A stretch of DNA of 64,000 nucleotides, taken from assembly GCA_019009955.1 (NCBI GenBank), contig CM032230.1, positions 123,738,501-123,802,500 on the forward strand, read 5' to 3'. The number at the start of each line of letters is the position of its first letter. Within the stretch, counting starts at the first letter, position 1. The notes under the pieces were generated by a model, which worked only from the letters and a program-made list of their open reading frames with translations, was not told the origin of the DNA and ran no database searches. Shown here in pieces: positions 1 through 10,179 of the stretch. Both the position numbers and the translations under genes were made by a program. Source of the DNA: Riptortus pedestris. Taxonomy: Eukaryota > Arthropoda > Insecta > Hemiptera > Alydidae.

Positions 1-240
1 TAAATAACATTTGATTAAAAAATTGTTTGTAATAATTGAAATGAGGATCATTTGTAAATATAATATATATAATACAATCAATTAGTGTGTATAATAATAA
101 ATATTCTTTTATTTATTTTTTTTCCTTACTTTTCAAAATAAAAGAAATTTAAATTTATTTTAAATATATATATAAACACATCTATTTTGTTCATAAATAG
201 TTAAAATACCTTGTTCCATATTATAAATTTAAAAAATGGT
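1..240. other. AT-rich sequence, nothing recognised
   Basis: Very AT-rich sequence without a convincing reading frame, repeat unit or terminal motif. It may be the body of a decayed element upstream of the Helitron end that follows. Confidence 0.5.
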
Positions 241-447
241 CAATAATTGACGAAAAACGATGTGTTGTACTTTCTACAACGCGCGACCACTTGTGAGTCA
301 AACACGGGCGCGACCGGTGGAAGGTTAATCCTAAATAGTGGGACGGGTAAAGGTGAAAATATTGTGCAAACTAAAGCCTTGCCAAAAAAATACCATCACC
401 ATTCAGCCTCAAATGAATTCCCGAGCGAAGCCGGGTATCTGAGCTAG
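241..447 (+). mobile_element. Helitron 3' terminal fragment
   Basis: The last ~150 bases match the ends of the Helitrons at 21.6, 29.4 and 37.0 kb: a block around 'gggacgggtaaa', then a hairpin of the CCCGG-GCGAA-GCCGGG type (here CCGAG/CCGGG, partly decayed), about ten bases, and CTAG at 444-447 followed by T. Hairpin, CTAG and a T target are the diagnostic 3' end of canonical Helitrons. The 5' part is missing, so the copy is truncated. The open frame across it is incidental. Confidence 0.7.
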
Positions 448-505
448 TATTATATATATATATATATATGTATGTATATAATGTATAATGTATAATAAGT
501 ATGTA

Positions 506-1462
506 ATTGTCATATTCCCCGTCTCCTGTGCATTATGCATAGATTTCAGTTATTAAGGACAAAATATTAACATAGATTTGAATTAATTTTTCCAGGTGAG
601 GTACCTCATAGTTCAAACTGGAATGAATTGTTGAGGATATCAATATTTCCACACACATTACTTGCTCCACACAATGTTCCTGGAGAAATGTATAAAACAA
701 AAGTTAATCTAAATAACAAAGTAAACAACTTTTGTTATGTGCATGTTTGTCGAAAAACAAATAGACAATGAAATATCGCGAATTTTTATTTCAGTCTTCC
801 TTTCAGGAAGAATTAATGCTAATTGACATACCGAGTTTTTTTAAGTTCGGTTCAATCGTCAGCGCCCAATGATATAGTTGACCCCCGCTTTAGTTTATAG
901 TTTATATCTCGTTTATACTTTGTTAAATAAATAACAAAATAAATAACTTTTGTTATGTTCATATTTGTCGAAAAAAGAATAGAAAACGAAATATCACTTT
1001 GTTTAATTTCAGGCTTCCCTTATAACCTCCATTCCTGCCCGTCCTTAGAAACGTTAATATGGCTGATTATAATGAAAGCGTTAGTGCTAATACACATACC
1101 GAGTTTTATTTATTTCGGTTGGGTCTTTTGTCCCAAATAAAATTGTTCACTTCAGCTATAGGTTTTAGGGTATATCTCGTTTATAATTCGGTATTCGAAA
1201 AAAGTGTATATAACACATGTTACTCTAAATAACAAAATAAACAACTTTTGTTATGTTTATATTTGCCGAAAACCCAATGGGAAACGAAATATTGCTATTT
1301 TTAATTTCTGGCTTCCCTTATAACCCCCACTCCTGTTCGTCTCAGAGAATATTAGTATAGCCTAAAGTCTAAGTTTGGCTAGTAGTAATATACATACCAA
1401 GTTTCATAAAATTCGGTTCAGCCGTTTATGCGTGAAAAGGTAACAAAAAAACAACAACACAC
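506..1462 (-). mobile_element. Helitron internal segment, reverse orientation
   Basis: The reverse complement aligns by eye with the Helitron at 35.4-37.1 kb, including its ~0.3-kb repeat units ('aggagtgggggttataa', 'aaaagttgtttattttgtta') and the 'cggctgaaccgaatttta' block at 1410-1440. It stops at 1462, where unrelated sequence begins. Neither terminus is present, so this is a dead fragment. Short frames inside are not coding. Confidence 0.7.
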
Positions 1463-2040
1463 TTGATAAATAATTCTTAACTATTACTCACAGTATGCAT
1501 TAACAACTTCACTTCTTATGGCACAGTACAATAACTCACGATCACTGAAGTGCACAAAAACACAGCACTCCACTGATCTTCACAATGAACACGGCAATGC
1601 ACTTTTCTTTACATAAACACGGTACTACACTCTTCTTTACATAAACATGGCAGCTCACTGTGCTTTAGATTAACACGGCACCACACTAGTCTTTACATAC
1701 TCACCGACACTAAAAGCACTGTTCACTAAAGCTGTACTGAACGCACTGTTATTCACTTCAATAGAACTGAGAACAAAGCCAGTCTCGAGGCAAGCTGGGT
1801 CAGTTTTATAGCCGGGCGGCTAAGATCAAAGAGTCGGCACAGAATGGGCTAGATTTTAGACAGCGTAGTCTGGACACTTTCGGCGCCACTGGTCCTTCCG
1901 TCGGTCGGCTCCTTTCATCTACTTCGCACTTCTTAAATATATGATTAACTTTGTTTAATTTTTTTAATGTACCTAGTTTTCGCAACAATACTGTCCTATA
2001 TTGCAAAAGCCCCTTAAGATGAGACTCGCTAAAATATCTT
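1463..2040 (-). mobile_element. LTR-like segment with TATA box (candidate)
   Basis: This block breaks the Helitron fragment to its left. On the minus strand it has a GC-richer upstream part, a TATA box (TATAAAA, 1804-1810) and downstream a run of short related words of the 'acacggcactacac' kind, resembling the R/U5 part of an insect LTR such as the one at 48.8 kb. Clear TG/CA ends and a target duplication were not found, so the right boundary is open. A non-LTR promoter fragment is an alternative. Confidence 0.3.
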
Positions 2041-2205
2041 TCCTAAAGTGAGTGTTTCTCTTCAATCACATGACTCTTTGTTAGTATGACTATGTCAAAC
2101 TTCTTAATAAATTCCAAAAAATCGGCCTCAGTTGTTTTTTCTGAATACCACATACATTATATGAGAATTGATACTATTGTAATGCACTGTGTAATAAGGA
2201 TTCAT

Positions 2206-2628
2206 CTATTTTATAATTATAGAAAAATAAAATTCTTGCTTGGTAATTATTTGTGAATCCCCTAGATTTTTCAACCAATTGTTTTCTTTTAATACATCTT
2301 GTATTAGTTTAGAAAAATACATTTTACACTTATGACTAATAATTTTATTGTCATTCTTATCAGGTATGCACAGCCCCCCATTTTCGTCACATCTACATTT
2401 TTGTAATTCAATAATTACATTTTTTCTCGTAACAGTTACTTGGAGGCTAGTATTAAGTTGCTTCGGTGTTTTCCTTATCAAAAGCAACTTCCTTTTAATA
2501 ACCCTTTGTTTTGTAGTGAGATCAGGTTGAAAAGAATATCCTATGTCTTTTAAGAATTTTCTTCTTCTAAGAATAAAATTTGCTTCACATTCAATCATGA
2601 ATTCCATCCAAAACCGATCTATTCTCAT
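2206..2628 (-). CDS. Unrecognised 140-codon open frame
   Basis: An ATG-started frame of 140 codons, long for such AT-rich sequence. The predicted product is Lys-rich and basic, with a CxCxxxxxxxC cluster near residue 78 (CRCDENGGLC) and a further His-Lys-Cys. No signal peptide or membrane segment is apparent. I do not recognise a family. It may be a decayed transposase fragment, a host exon or chance. Confidence 0.2.
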   Translation of the reverse strand: MRIDRFWMEFMIECEANFILRRRKFLKDIGYSFQPDLTTKQRVIKRKLLLIRKTPKQLNTSLQVTVTRKNVIIELQKCRCDENGGLCIPDKNDNKIISHKCKMYFSKLIQDVLKENNWLKNLGDSQIITKQEFYFSIIIK

Positions 2629-2816
2629 TATTCCACGTGTGTTCCAATATTTTGGCCAGCTGAAACAATTTTCAACTCAAACATGTTAATCTATTTTTTT
2701 TTGTTTTCACCATAAAGTATTTACTTGTTCTTTTTTGACCATTGGGAAAGGTGTTCAAACTGATGGTTGTATATAAACTTCTGGTGGGTAAGCTCTTTTT
2801 ATAAGATTTACATTAA

Positions 2817-2908
2817 CGGAAATCCGCTATGCAGGTTGTACTCATTACACTATTTTCGAAAAAAAATTTACAAATATCCATCGATCCTACCTAGGTGAAT
2901 ACGGAAAA
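2817..2908 (-). mobile_element. HINE 3'-end fragment
   Basis: Reverse complement of the HINE 3' region: GGAAATC, then 'aggttgtactcat', 'attttcgaaaaa' and 'tccatcgatcctacctagg'. It abuts the 5' end of the next copy head-on and has no 5' half. Confidence 0.65.
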
Positions 2909-2912
2909 AAAG

Positions 2913-3380
2913 TCTGTCACGCAGGCGCTGCGTTAACTAAGCAGATTTCCCTCGTAATTCCATATTCCTCAAAACGTAAACGTACAATGAGAACAATATT
3001 TGGTATTTAGGCTACGAATAATGTGCTTCATAATATAACACATTAGTGTCAATATGACAAGAGTAGGAGTGGGGATTTACTGAAGACCGGAAACTAAAAA
3101 ATGAAAATATCTCGGTTAATAATCAAGAAAAAGTAAAAACGTATATAACAACATTTATGGAGCATTACATTTTCAATAAGATTGGTTTTATACGATTTTT
3201 GATCCTACGTATCGGAACGGAGATATTTCTAATTTTCGAAATTCCCCCCCTTTAAACCCCCCAACCACAGGTCCCAATTCAGCCATTAACGAACCTGATC
3301 TTTTAGTTTACATAAAACGATTAAATACCGACTTTGGTAACGATTAAACAATAATTGCGATCGCTAGATCGTTAACAGAG

Positions 3381-3420
<40 letters not shown>

Positions 3421-3528
3421 TTAAACAGACCTCATTTTCGTCATCTCCTGGGTAGGATCGATGGACATTTGAAGAAATTTTTCGAAAATCTCGTCATGAG
3501 TACGACCTCAATAGCTGATTTCCCTTAA
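2913..3528 (+). mobile_element. HINE, 3' hairpin split by piggyBac
   Basis: Starts TCTGTCACGCAGGCGCTGCG followed by AGCAGATTTCCC. It carries the family middle ('aaaatatctcggttaat', 'tacggagatattt'-type block), a (TA)n tract at 3382-3417 and the 3' block 'ggatcgatggacatttgaag'. The terminal hairpin left arm ends at the TTAA of 3525-3528, where a piggyBac element is inserted. The right hairpin arm resumes at 5042. Confidence 0.8.
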
Positions 3529-5041
3529 CCCTTAACTGGCCAAGGTGTCTTTAAAGACACCATTCATATTTACGAGTAACAGAGCCAGAGAGCAACTGCT
3601 TCTATTCTTTCCCCTTTTGGGCCACAGTCCACACCCCTGTAACCTCCCAAGCATGTGCATATGCAAAAGTCGATTTATTGTTATTGGAGCTAATTACTAA
3701 CAATATATTGAAGAAAATCATCATTGTTTACCACCCTACTTCAAACTAGTTGCCAGCGAAGTATCTAATTCATTAAAATATACGCTATTCGATTTAATTA
3801 TGAACTAAAATGGGTGAATTAGTTGTAAAGGATTGTATTTAAGTTCCTATGTGTTTCATTTTCCATTCTGGAGAGAAATAGAGCTTTAGCATTGATTTTG
3901 AAGATGGTGTACTTTAGTTCACCCTGGCCAAATACCAACAAATTTGCCCAAGGGCATTATTTTATATTATTTCTTACTTTTACCATTTTATTTAACAGAT
4001 ACGTATAAAAGTCGAGGTGAAAAGATTTTTCCCTTTGCTACTAAAATTTAGTATCACTTCTGATGAAGAAGAGAGCGACAATGAAGGAGAAAATGCACAC
4101 GGATGCCCCAAAATGGATGAAGCAAATTTTGAAATTGAAATGAATGAAGTATTGGAACATTTCAATATTGAGGATGAAAGAGGGAAGAGGATGTTATGAA
4201 GAATACGTTGATAGCAAAAAGTGTATCAGCATGATTAAATGGTATGACAACAAAGTGTTGACCTTAGTGACATGTTCGTTGCACTTTATAGAACAGGTTA
4301 CCGCTCCCACAAGTATTACATGAACATTTTCAGCTAATAATTGGATTTGGTGGTTAATAACGCATTGCTATTGAACAAAAGGAACACCCTCAAAAAATTG
4401 ACTTTAAAACACTTTTGAATACACATTGCAGAGGATATTCTACTGCACCGGCAAGCTAAAAGGGTAGTGGAGCTAGGACCACCAATTGCAGCCAAGAACT
4501 GCTGCAGCTCTCATAGCCGATGCAGCAAGACTTGTTGGAATGCACCATTGACAAGTATTCACTACAAAAGGAAAGTGCAGACTGTATCACCAAAATCAAA
4601 TGGATATTTTATGCCGAAAATGTAATGTGAGACTTTGTAACACCCGTAAAAGGCCCTGTTTTCTTGAATGAATAGAAGGTTTAATGATATTTTTGACGGA
4701 TTTATATTTTGTTTACAATGTACTTATTTTTTATTTACAACACAATCATTTATTACACAATAAATTATTTAATTACATTTGTAGAAACTATGTCAGTTCA
4801 TTAATATAACTTACAGACACCCCCATCGATTTACCGTGATTGGCCAGAGTGTACTTAAAGACACCACTAAGGTTTTGGGTAACTGGCCAAAGTGTACTTA
4901 AAGACACCATGTCATTTTTTTGTTCAGAAAAAAAAAATTAAGTAAAAGCTTATATATTCTATTTATTAGGAACGCAAAAGATGAGTTTTTAAGAAAAATT
5001 TTCATTTCAAGCCATTTTTTGAGTTGCTGGCCAATTAAGGG
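3529..5041 (+). mobile_element. piggyBac-like element with TTAA duplication
   Basis: Terminal inverted repeats CCCTTAACTGGCCAA (from 3529) and, reverse-complemented, CCCTTAATTGGCCAGC (ending 5041). Both ends are flanked by TTAA (3525-3528 and 5042-5045), the exact target signature of piggyBac. A subterminal 'taaagacacc' word recurs at both ends. The 1.5-kb length is shorter than an autonomous element (about 2.5 kb), and the transposase inside is broken, so this is an immobile, internally deleted copy. Confidence 0.9.
4017..4672 (+). pseudogene. piggyBac transposase remnant
   Basis: The piggyBac transposase is a DDE-type enzyme that cuts at TTAA and pastes without leaving a footprint. Recognisable pieces occur in order but in changing frames: an acidic N-terminal stretch (SDEEESDNEGE), a KWYDNK motif near 4240, the conserved region DMFVALYRTGYRSHKYY near 4270-4330, a VVNNALLL segment, and a C-terminal Cys-rich domain near 4570-4670 (CRKCNVRLC, then RPCFLE). 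Most of the catalytic core is deleted and several stops and shifts are present. Family assignment is firm; the copy cannot be active. Confidence 0.85.
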
Positions 5042-5045
5042 TTAA

Positions 5046-5440
5046 GGGAAATCAGCTATTGAAAATCGAGGTCTGTTCAAGATTATATGAAATCCGACAA
5101 AAGAGTTGAGGACAAACTTGGTTGTATATACTATTTCCATCTGATTCAAAATAAAGTAGATATTTAGAATTTTCGATTCTCTATAGTACATCTATTCGTG
5201 GTCAGATTTCAGCTGTTAACGAACGTGATTTCTAGTTTCACAAAGCACGTACCAATGTCGAGTAAGGTATCGATCAAAAATAAAATTCGACCACAGGAGC
5301 GTTGTGTCATTCATTGTATATACAACTAATTTTGAACGGAGCTTATTTTCGTCATATTCTAGGTAGAATCAGTGGTCATTTGATGAATTTTTCAAAAACG
5401 CCTCATTTGCAAAACTACAATTGTTGATTTGTCGGAGGGT
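5046..5440. mobile_element. Decayed HINE remnants
   Basis: First a reverse 3' scrap (GGGAAATCAGCTATTGA then 'gaggtctgttcaaga', with the middle lost). From about 5150 follows a diverged forward copy: 'tcagctgttaacgaacg', 'attttgaacggagctta' and 'ttgatgaatttttcaaa'. No clean termini remain. Confidence 0.5.
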
Positions 5441-5444
5441 AAAA

Positions 5445-6270
5445 CTGCTAAAACCGATACGCAGGGTCTCTTGAATAACTGGAGCTGTCATAATTTCGCG
5501 AATTGAAATGATGTGCTGCCTCTTGTTACTGAAACTTTCTTACCCAGGCCCTACAACTAACTTTAAACTCCGTTGGAAATTTTCCCTACAAGAGCGAAGA
5601 AAAACTTTTGAAAATTCGAAACAACTCATGTAGAAAGCCGAAGCAGCCCGACTGAAAAACAACAGAAATAATCCAACGCCATTATAAGAATTGAGCTTAA
5701 ATTGAAAAATATATCTAGAACTCAGACTTTATTTTATTTTCTCTCGAGTTTGTTTAGAGGTATTTGTTTCTCTCCTTTTTCTTTCTTAGTTAAACAAACG
5801 TGTAGGACATGCTCTCAGTGAATTGGAACTTTTTCCTCCATTTGAAATATTATTTTATGACTTTCGGAGTACTTAAATTATTAAATCCGATGGACTGGCT
5901 TTCATTAAACATAAATCATCAGTAAACTCCGGAATGCTGGAATGATAATAAAAGTTGAGCCTTTATCGAATCAAATTAGAACGTTCGTGTTATTTAAACG
6001 ATGCCTCCGCTGTAGATTTAAGGCATGTTTATAATTATAATTGAAATTCCTGGAAACTTTCACTGAACGTTACACAAATTACTGACAGCCCTGTTTGTAT
6101 ATTAAATTATTTTCCATTTTTGTTGCTGAGTAAATCCGTGGTTTAGGATTAAACTAGCTATTGTTTAAATTAAGCCTGTCGCCCCGCGTTGAGGAAAATT
6201 TGACAGATTTCCGAAATTTAATTTTACTACACGAAATGGAATTATTTTTTTATTTTAATTATTTATTAAG
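5445..6270. other. Intergenic stretch, nothing recognised
   Basis: Unique-looking AT-rich sequence without a long open frame, terminal repeat or RNA-gene signature. Confidence 0.5.
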
Positions 6271-6274
6271 GTCC

Positions 6275-6460
6275 ACTTTTAGCTAATATGGCGAATTGGG
6301 ACAGGCTACCACCTTTTTCTAGCCATGGTGGGTCTAATGATTTTATTTAGTGAGTCCGTCACTAAATAAATTCCTACTGCCCAGGCGGGAAACGAACTCA
6401 CTAATCAAAGTATACCAAGTGAGATGAAAGTCAATGCTTTAACTCACATGGCTAAATTCT
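6275..6460 (-). repeat. tRNA-derived SINE
   Basis: On the minus strand the sequence opens with an A-box-like segment (TTTAGCCATGTGAGTTAAAG, near 6436-6457), then a B-box-like GTTCGTTTCCCG (6385-6396), spaced as in a tRNA promoter. A non-tRNA body follows containing 'taggaatttatttagtga'. The same arrangement recurs at 12.9 kb. RNA polymerase III internal promoters of this type mark tRNA-derived SINEs, which are moved by LINE reverse transcriptase. No A-rich tail is clear. Confidence 0.65.
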
Positions 6461-6558
6461 ATTTTCTTCTACACCACTTACGTTTTCACAACACAAATAC
6501 TTATAAAGCTGTTATTATGATTAAACATTTTTTAAATACTCTAAGCAAGTTTAAAAAG

Positions 6559-6885
6559 TCCGTCATGCAGGGACTGCGTAAACTAAGCAGAATTCATACT
6601 ACTGATATTTTCTCACCGTATATTTTATATTTCTAAGTAGAAATCCCATGAGTTACTGAAGGCTGAAACAAGAAGGTACGAATAATTCGCTTAATATTTG
6701 AATTACGAAAAAATGTATGGAACAACAATTTCAGGCCATTAATCGATTATCAAGATTGGTTCTATAACAATTTTCGGTACGGCTTATAATAAAGAAAATG
6801 ATATGAATTTTCGACACCCCCCTCTTATTCTACGTTCAGTTTCACCTATTAATAATATGATCTTCAGTGTTGAACAAAACAATTA
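6559..6885 (+). mobile_element. HINE 5' half, divergent subfamily
   Basis: TCCGTCATGCAGGGACTGCG and a changed AGCAGAATTC start the copy. It then follows a diverged middle shared with the copies at 33.4 and 62.6 kb ('acaacaatt', 'attggttctataacaattt', 'tgatcttcagtgttga'). The (TA)n and 3' half are absent; a foldback arm follows at once. Confidence 0.65.
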
Positions 6886-7133
6886 TATATCTACTTGGAG
6901 AGAAAAAAATGTCCAATTCTTCACAAGTATTTTTATTTCAGCACTAAACGCTTTCGAAGACTATTGTCTCCATCTTCTGAGCTACACATAAAAACAACAA
7001 CGTCAATAAAATCTATATACATTACAACAGGGTCATTAATCATGCTAGTACCAATAAATAAAAAGATAAAATAATTATCTTAAAGATGTGAATATAATAA
7101 ATAAATATAAGTCAAATCTTAAAATAAAAAGAA

Positions 7134-7591
7134 TCCGTCACGCAGGGGCTGAGTAAACTAAGCAGATTTTCCCCGTGAATAATAGATAAATCTACACACC
7201 GGTAACACAACACCACCATAAATATTAAGTAAATAAATACAAACGATAATAAGTAACCTCCCGACGGAAAGCATCTGAAATGTAAACAAACAGTTCTGCC
7301 AAATTCTTACCGGAAGGAAAAAACAATTACTATAATATAACTGAATATAACATATTAATTTGATTGAAAACTATTTACTATATCTAATACTGTAATTTAT
7401 AATGAATCAGAAGAATTTTTTATTCCAAAAACTTAAAAGGGGGTGTCACCAGAACATATTTGCATATATCTCTTATAATAAATGTCTCTTGAAAACAATA
7501 GTTGCTATTTAAGCTTCAAATGATGTGGTGTAATACATAACCGGTATTGTTTATGTAACATGAGTAGAAGTGGGAGTTTGCTGAAGATATA

Positions 7592-7641
<50 letters not shown>

Positions 7642-7770
7642 TTTTGAACGGACCTCATTTTCGTCATCTCCTAGGTAGGATCGATGGACATTTGAAGAAA
7701 AATTTCGAAAATCACGTCGCGTCATGAGTACGACCTCAATAGCAGATTTCCCTTAAGGGAAATCTGCTAA
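7134..7770 (+). mobile_element. HINE, full-length, variant 5' module
   Basis: TCCGTCACGCAGGGGCTGAG and AGCAGATTTTCC at the start, then the 'taacacaacaccacc' 5' module shared with the copies at 23.4, 26.9 and 38.9 kb. (TA)n lies at about 7590-7639. The 3' hairpin is fully symmetrical here (AGCAGATTTCCC TTAA GGGAAATCTGCT), ending CTAA at 7767-7770. Confidence 0.85.
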
Positions 7771-7887
7771 TACGGAGGGCGAGAGATCTATTAGGGCATA
7801 GCTAAAAAATATCTACTGACCTACTTGCATACTTAACTGCGTAGATATTTTTTTATCTATGCTCCAATGGATTCCTTACCCTCCGTA
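7771..7887. mobile_element. 117-bp mariner-type MITE
   Basis: TACGGAGGG at 7771 and CCCTCCGTA ending 7887 form the ends. Arms of about 45 bases pair imperfectly (GCATAG-TAAAAAATATCTAC on each side), leaving a short loop. TA at both ends fits the TA target of the IS630-Tc1-mariner superfamily. Too small to encode anything. Confidence 0.7.
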
Positions 7888-8149
7888 TTTTATTTTAAGA
7901 TTTGACTTAAGTTTATTTATATTCACATCTTTTAGATATTTATTTTGTGTTTTTATTTATTGATACTAGCATGATTAATGACCCTATTGTAATGTATATA
8001 GATTTTATTGACGTTGTTGTTTTTATGTGTAGGTCTGAAGATGGAGACAATAGTCTTCGAAAGCGCTTAGCGACGAAATAAAAAACTTGTAAAGAATTGG
8101 ACGTTTTTTCTCTCCAAGTACACAATATTCTTCACTTCCAACAACACTG

Positions 8150-8745
8150 CTGTGAAATAGTTATTTATTATACAAGTGACGAAAGTAGATTATTATATAA
8201 CTCGAGTGAAACGTTTACCCACACGAGCGAAGCGAGTGTGGTAATTTCACGAGAGTTGTAAATTCTACTTTCGTCACGAGTGTAATATTAAATTTTTTCT
8301 GTAATCGTGTAATACATGATCAGATCTAACCAGAATATGAACAAAATTAGGATGTTGTGAAGATTATAAGCATAGTTATAAAACAACTAGTGATGATTGT
8401 GAAGTAGTGCAGTTATAAACAAGTGCAGGTTATAAACAAGGAAGGTAATTATTATTATATTTAAATTTTAAAATATATTGATTATTTCCACCAATAATTC
8501 ATTCACATTTCAATTTATTTTGTTAAAATAAATTCTTACAATGTTAAGAAACATTTAAAAGCATTTAATTTCCAACTTAAAATTATTTTTTAATTTATAC
8601 TTATTACTAATTAAGAAGGCAATTCACTTTCTTCACTTGTGAAGAAAGTGATTACTTTCTTTTCACTCTATTGCAAAATGTTTCACTTTCTTCACTCATT
8701 TCAGTTTAGTAATGTTACTATTATTCAACGATTACAGAAAAAAGT
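8150..8745 (+). repeat. Palindrome-headed interspersed repeat, copy 1
   Basis: Begins 'atagttatttattatacaag'. The first 130 bases fold on themselves: GTGACGAAAGTAG pairs with CTACTTTCGTCAC, CGAGTGAAA with TTTCACGAG, around the centre CCACACGAGCGAAGCGAGTG. After 'ttctgtaatcgtgtaatac' an AT-rich body follows and the copy ends near 'caacgattacagaaaaaa'. Inverted and third copies lie at 9.1-9.7 and 11.6-12.1 kb. Superfamily unknown; no transposase is seen. Confidence 0.7.
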
Positions 8746-8799
8746 TATATATCTATCGAATATGGTATAGATCTTTTCCACTCTTCTTTTATTAATTCA

Positions 8800-9050
8800 G
8801 TGAAACACATATTTTCTCTATCATGAATGTTAACCAAGATATTTGGATTTTTATAGTGTTCAACCATCAGGATACCCCCATTCCTACTCATGTCATATTA
8901 ACAATAAGCTGTAAAATCATTAACCACTAAATTCTAAGATTAAATACCAAATATTTTTTTTCACGAGACCTTTGCTATGAGATACATGCGTTTCGACGTC
9001 ACCCACATGAACATTGTGAAGCTTAAGCTATCAAGCAAACGTAAAAACGT
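8800..9050 (-). mobile_element. Old HINE fragment between inverted repeats
   Basis: Reverse-strand words of the divergent HINE subfamily: 'tactcatgtcatattaaca', 'ataagctgtaaaatcatta', 'aaataccaaatatt' and 'cgtttcgacgtcaccc'. It lies between the two inverted copies of the palindrome-headed repeat. Closely similar sequence resumes at 9,691, suggesting duplication or split by insertion. Confidence 0.5.
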
Positions 9051-9055
9051 TAATT

Positions 9056-9690
9056 ATTTTTTTCTGTAATCGTTGAATAATGGTAATATTACTAAACTGA
9101 AATGAGTGAAGAAAGTGAAACATTTTGCAATAGAGTGAAGAAAGTAATCACTTTCTTCACAAGTAAAGAAAGTGAATTGCCTTCTTTATTAGTAATAAGT
9201 ATAAATTAAAAAATAATTTGAAGTTGAAAATTAAATGCTTTTAAATGTTTATTATCATTGTAAAAATTTATTTTAACAAAATAAATTGAAATGTGAATGA
9301 ATTATTGGTGGAAATAATCAATATATTTTAAAATTTAAATATAATAATAATTACCTTCCTTGTTTATAACCTGTACTTGGGTATAACTGCACTACTTCAC
9401 AATCATCACTAGTTGTTTTATAACTATGCTTATAATCTTTCACAACCATGCTTATAACCTACCAACAACATACCATAATCTTCACAACATCCTAATTTTG
9501 TTCATATTCTGCTTAGATCTGATCATGTATTACACGATTACAGAAAAAATTTAATATTACACTCGTGACGAAAGTAGAATTTACAACTCTCGTGAAATTA
9601 CCACTGGCTTCGCTCGTGTGGGTAAACCTTTCACTCGAGTTGTAAAATGATCTACTTTCGTCACTTGAATAATAAATAACTATTCTCTAT
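9056..9690 (-). repeat. Palindrome-headed repeat, copy 2 (inverted)
   Basis: Reverse complement of the copy at 8.15-8.75 kb, from 'tttttctgtaatcgttgaat' to 'tgaataataaataactatt'. With that copy it forms a ~1.5-kb inverted repeat with a ~310-base spacer. The central palindrome is slightly damaged (ccactggcttcgctcgtgtg). Confidence 0.7.
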
Positions 9691-9694
9691 CATA

Positions 9695-10171
9695 TATATT
9701 AACCAAGATATTTCGATTTATTTAGTATTCATCTATGAGTAAACCCCCATTTTTACTCATGTCATATTTACAATCAGCTGATATATCATGAACCACTAAA
9801 TTCAATAAGCTTAAATACCAAATATTGTTTTCAAGAGACCTGCGTTTCGACGTCACCCACGTCATCACGTTATCCATAGATTTTACGTTCTTGTTTCGTT
9901 AATGTTTATTTAATCCATACCGTAATTGATCTTTAACAGTTTCAGTCAAAACTAAGGGTCATATTTGTTATTGGCTGAAATCGGACATAATTGTTGTGCT
10001 CTGCAGTTTATCATTACTCAAATATTAAGCTAATTATTCGTACTTTTTTTTCTTTTTCAGCCTTCAGTAAATCGTATGTTGTACTCTTCGTATTTTATTT
10101 AGAAACAGAAAGTATATGTGGAGAAGAGATCAAGGGAATCTGCTTAGTTTACGCAGCCCCTGCGTGACGGA
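9695..10171 (-). mobile_element. Old HINE, reverse, 5' end at right
   Basis: Ends at the right with the reverse-complemented 5' terminus (CGCAGCCCCTGCGTGACGGA, last base 10171) preceded by GGGAATCTGCT. The body to the left has the divergent-subfamily words 'ttggctgaaatcggac' and 'cagccttcagtaaatcg'. No (TA)n and no 3' hairpin are left. Confidence 0.7.
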
Positions 10172-10179
10172 CTTTTTAA

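Larger units (their letters stand above)
6893..8125. repeat. Foldback element: ~240-bp inverted arms around nested insertions
   Basis: The segment 6893-7130 is the near-perfect reverse complement of 7888-8125. Shared words include 'acttggagagaaaaaa', 'gtccaattctt', 'cgaagactattgtctccat' and 'aagtcaaatcttaaaata'. Between the arms lie only a HINE (7134-7770) and a 117-bp MITE (7771-7887), so the original element was a tight hairpin later opened by insertions. Open frames on both arms are mirror images of each other and unlikely to be coding. Confidence 0.75.

Noticed and set aside
2913..3528. HINE as an ordinary TIR MITE
   Set aside because: Inverted motifs are not at both tips (the 5' one is ~25 bases inside), no target duplication is seen, and a 3' hairpin is present; this fits Helentron-type ends better.
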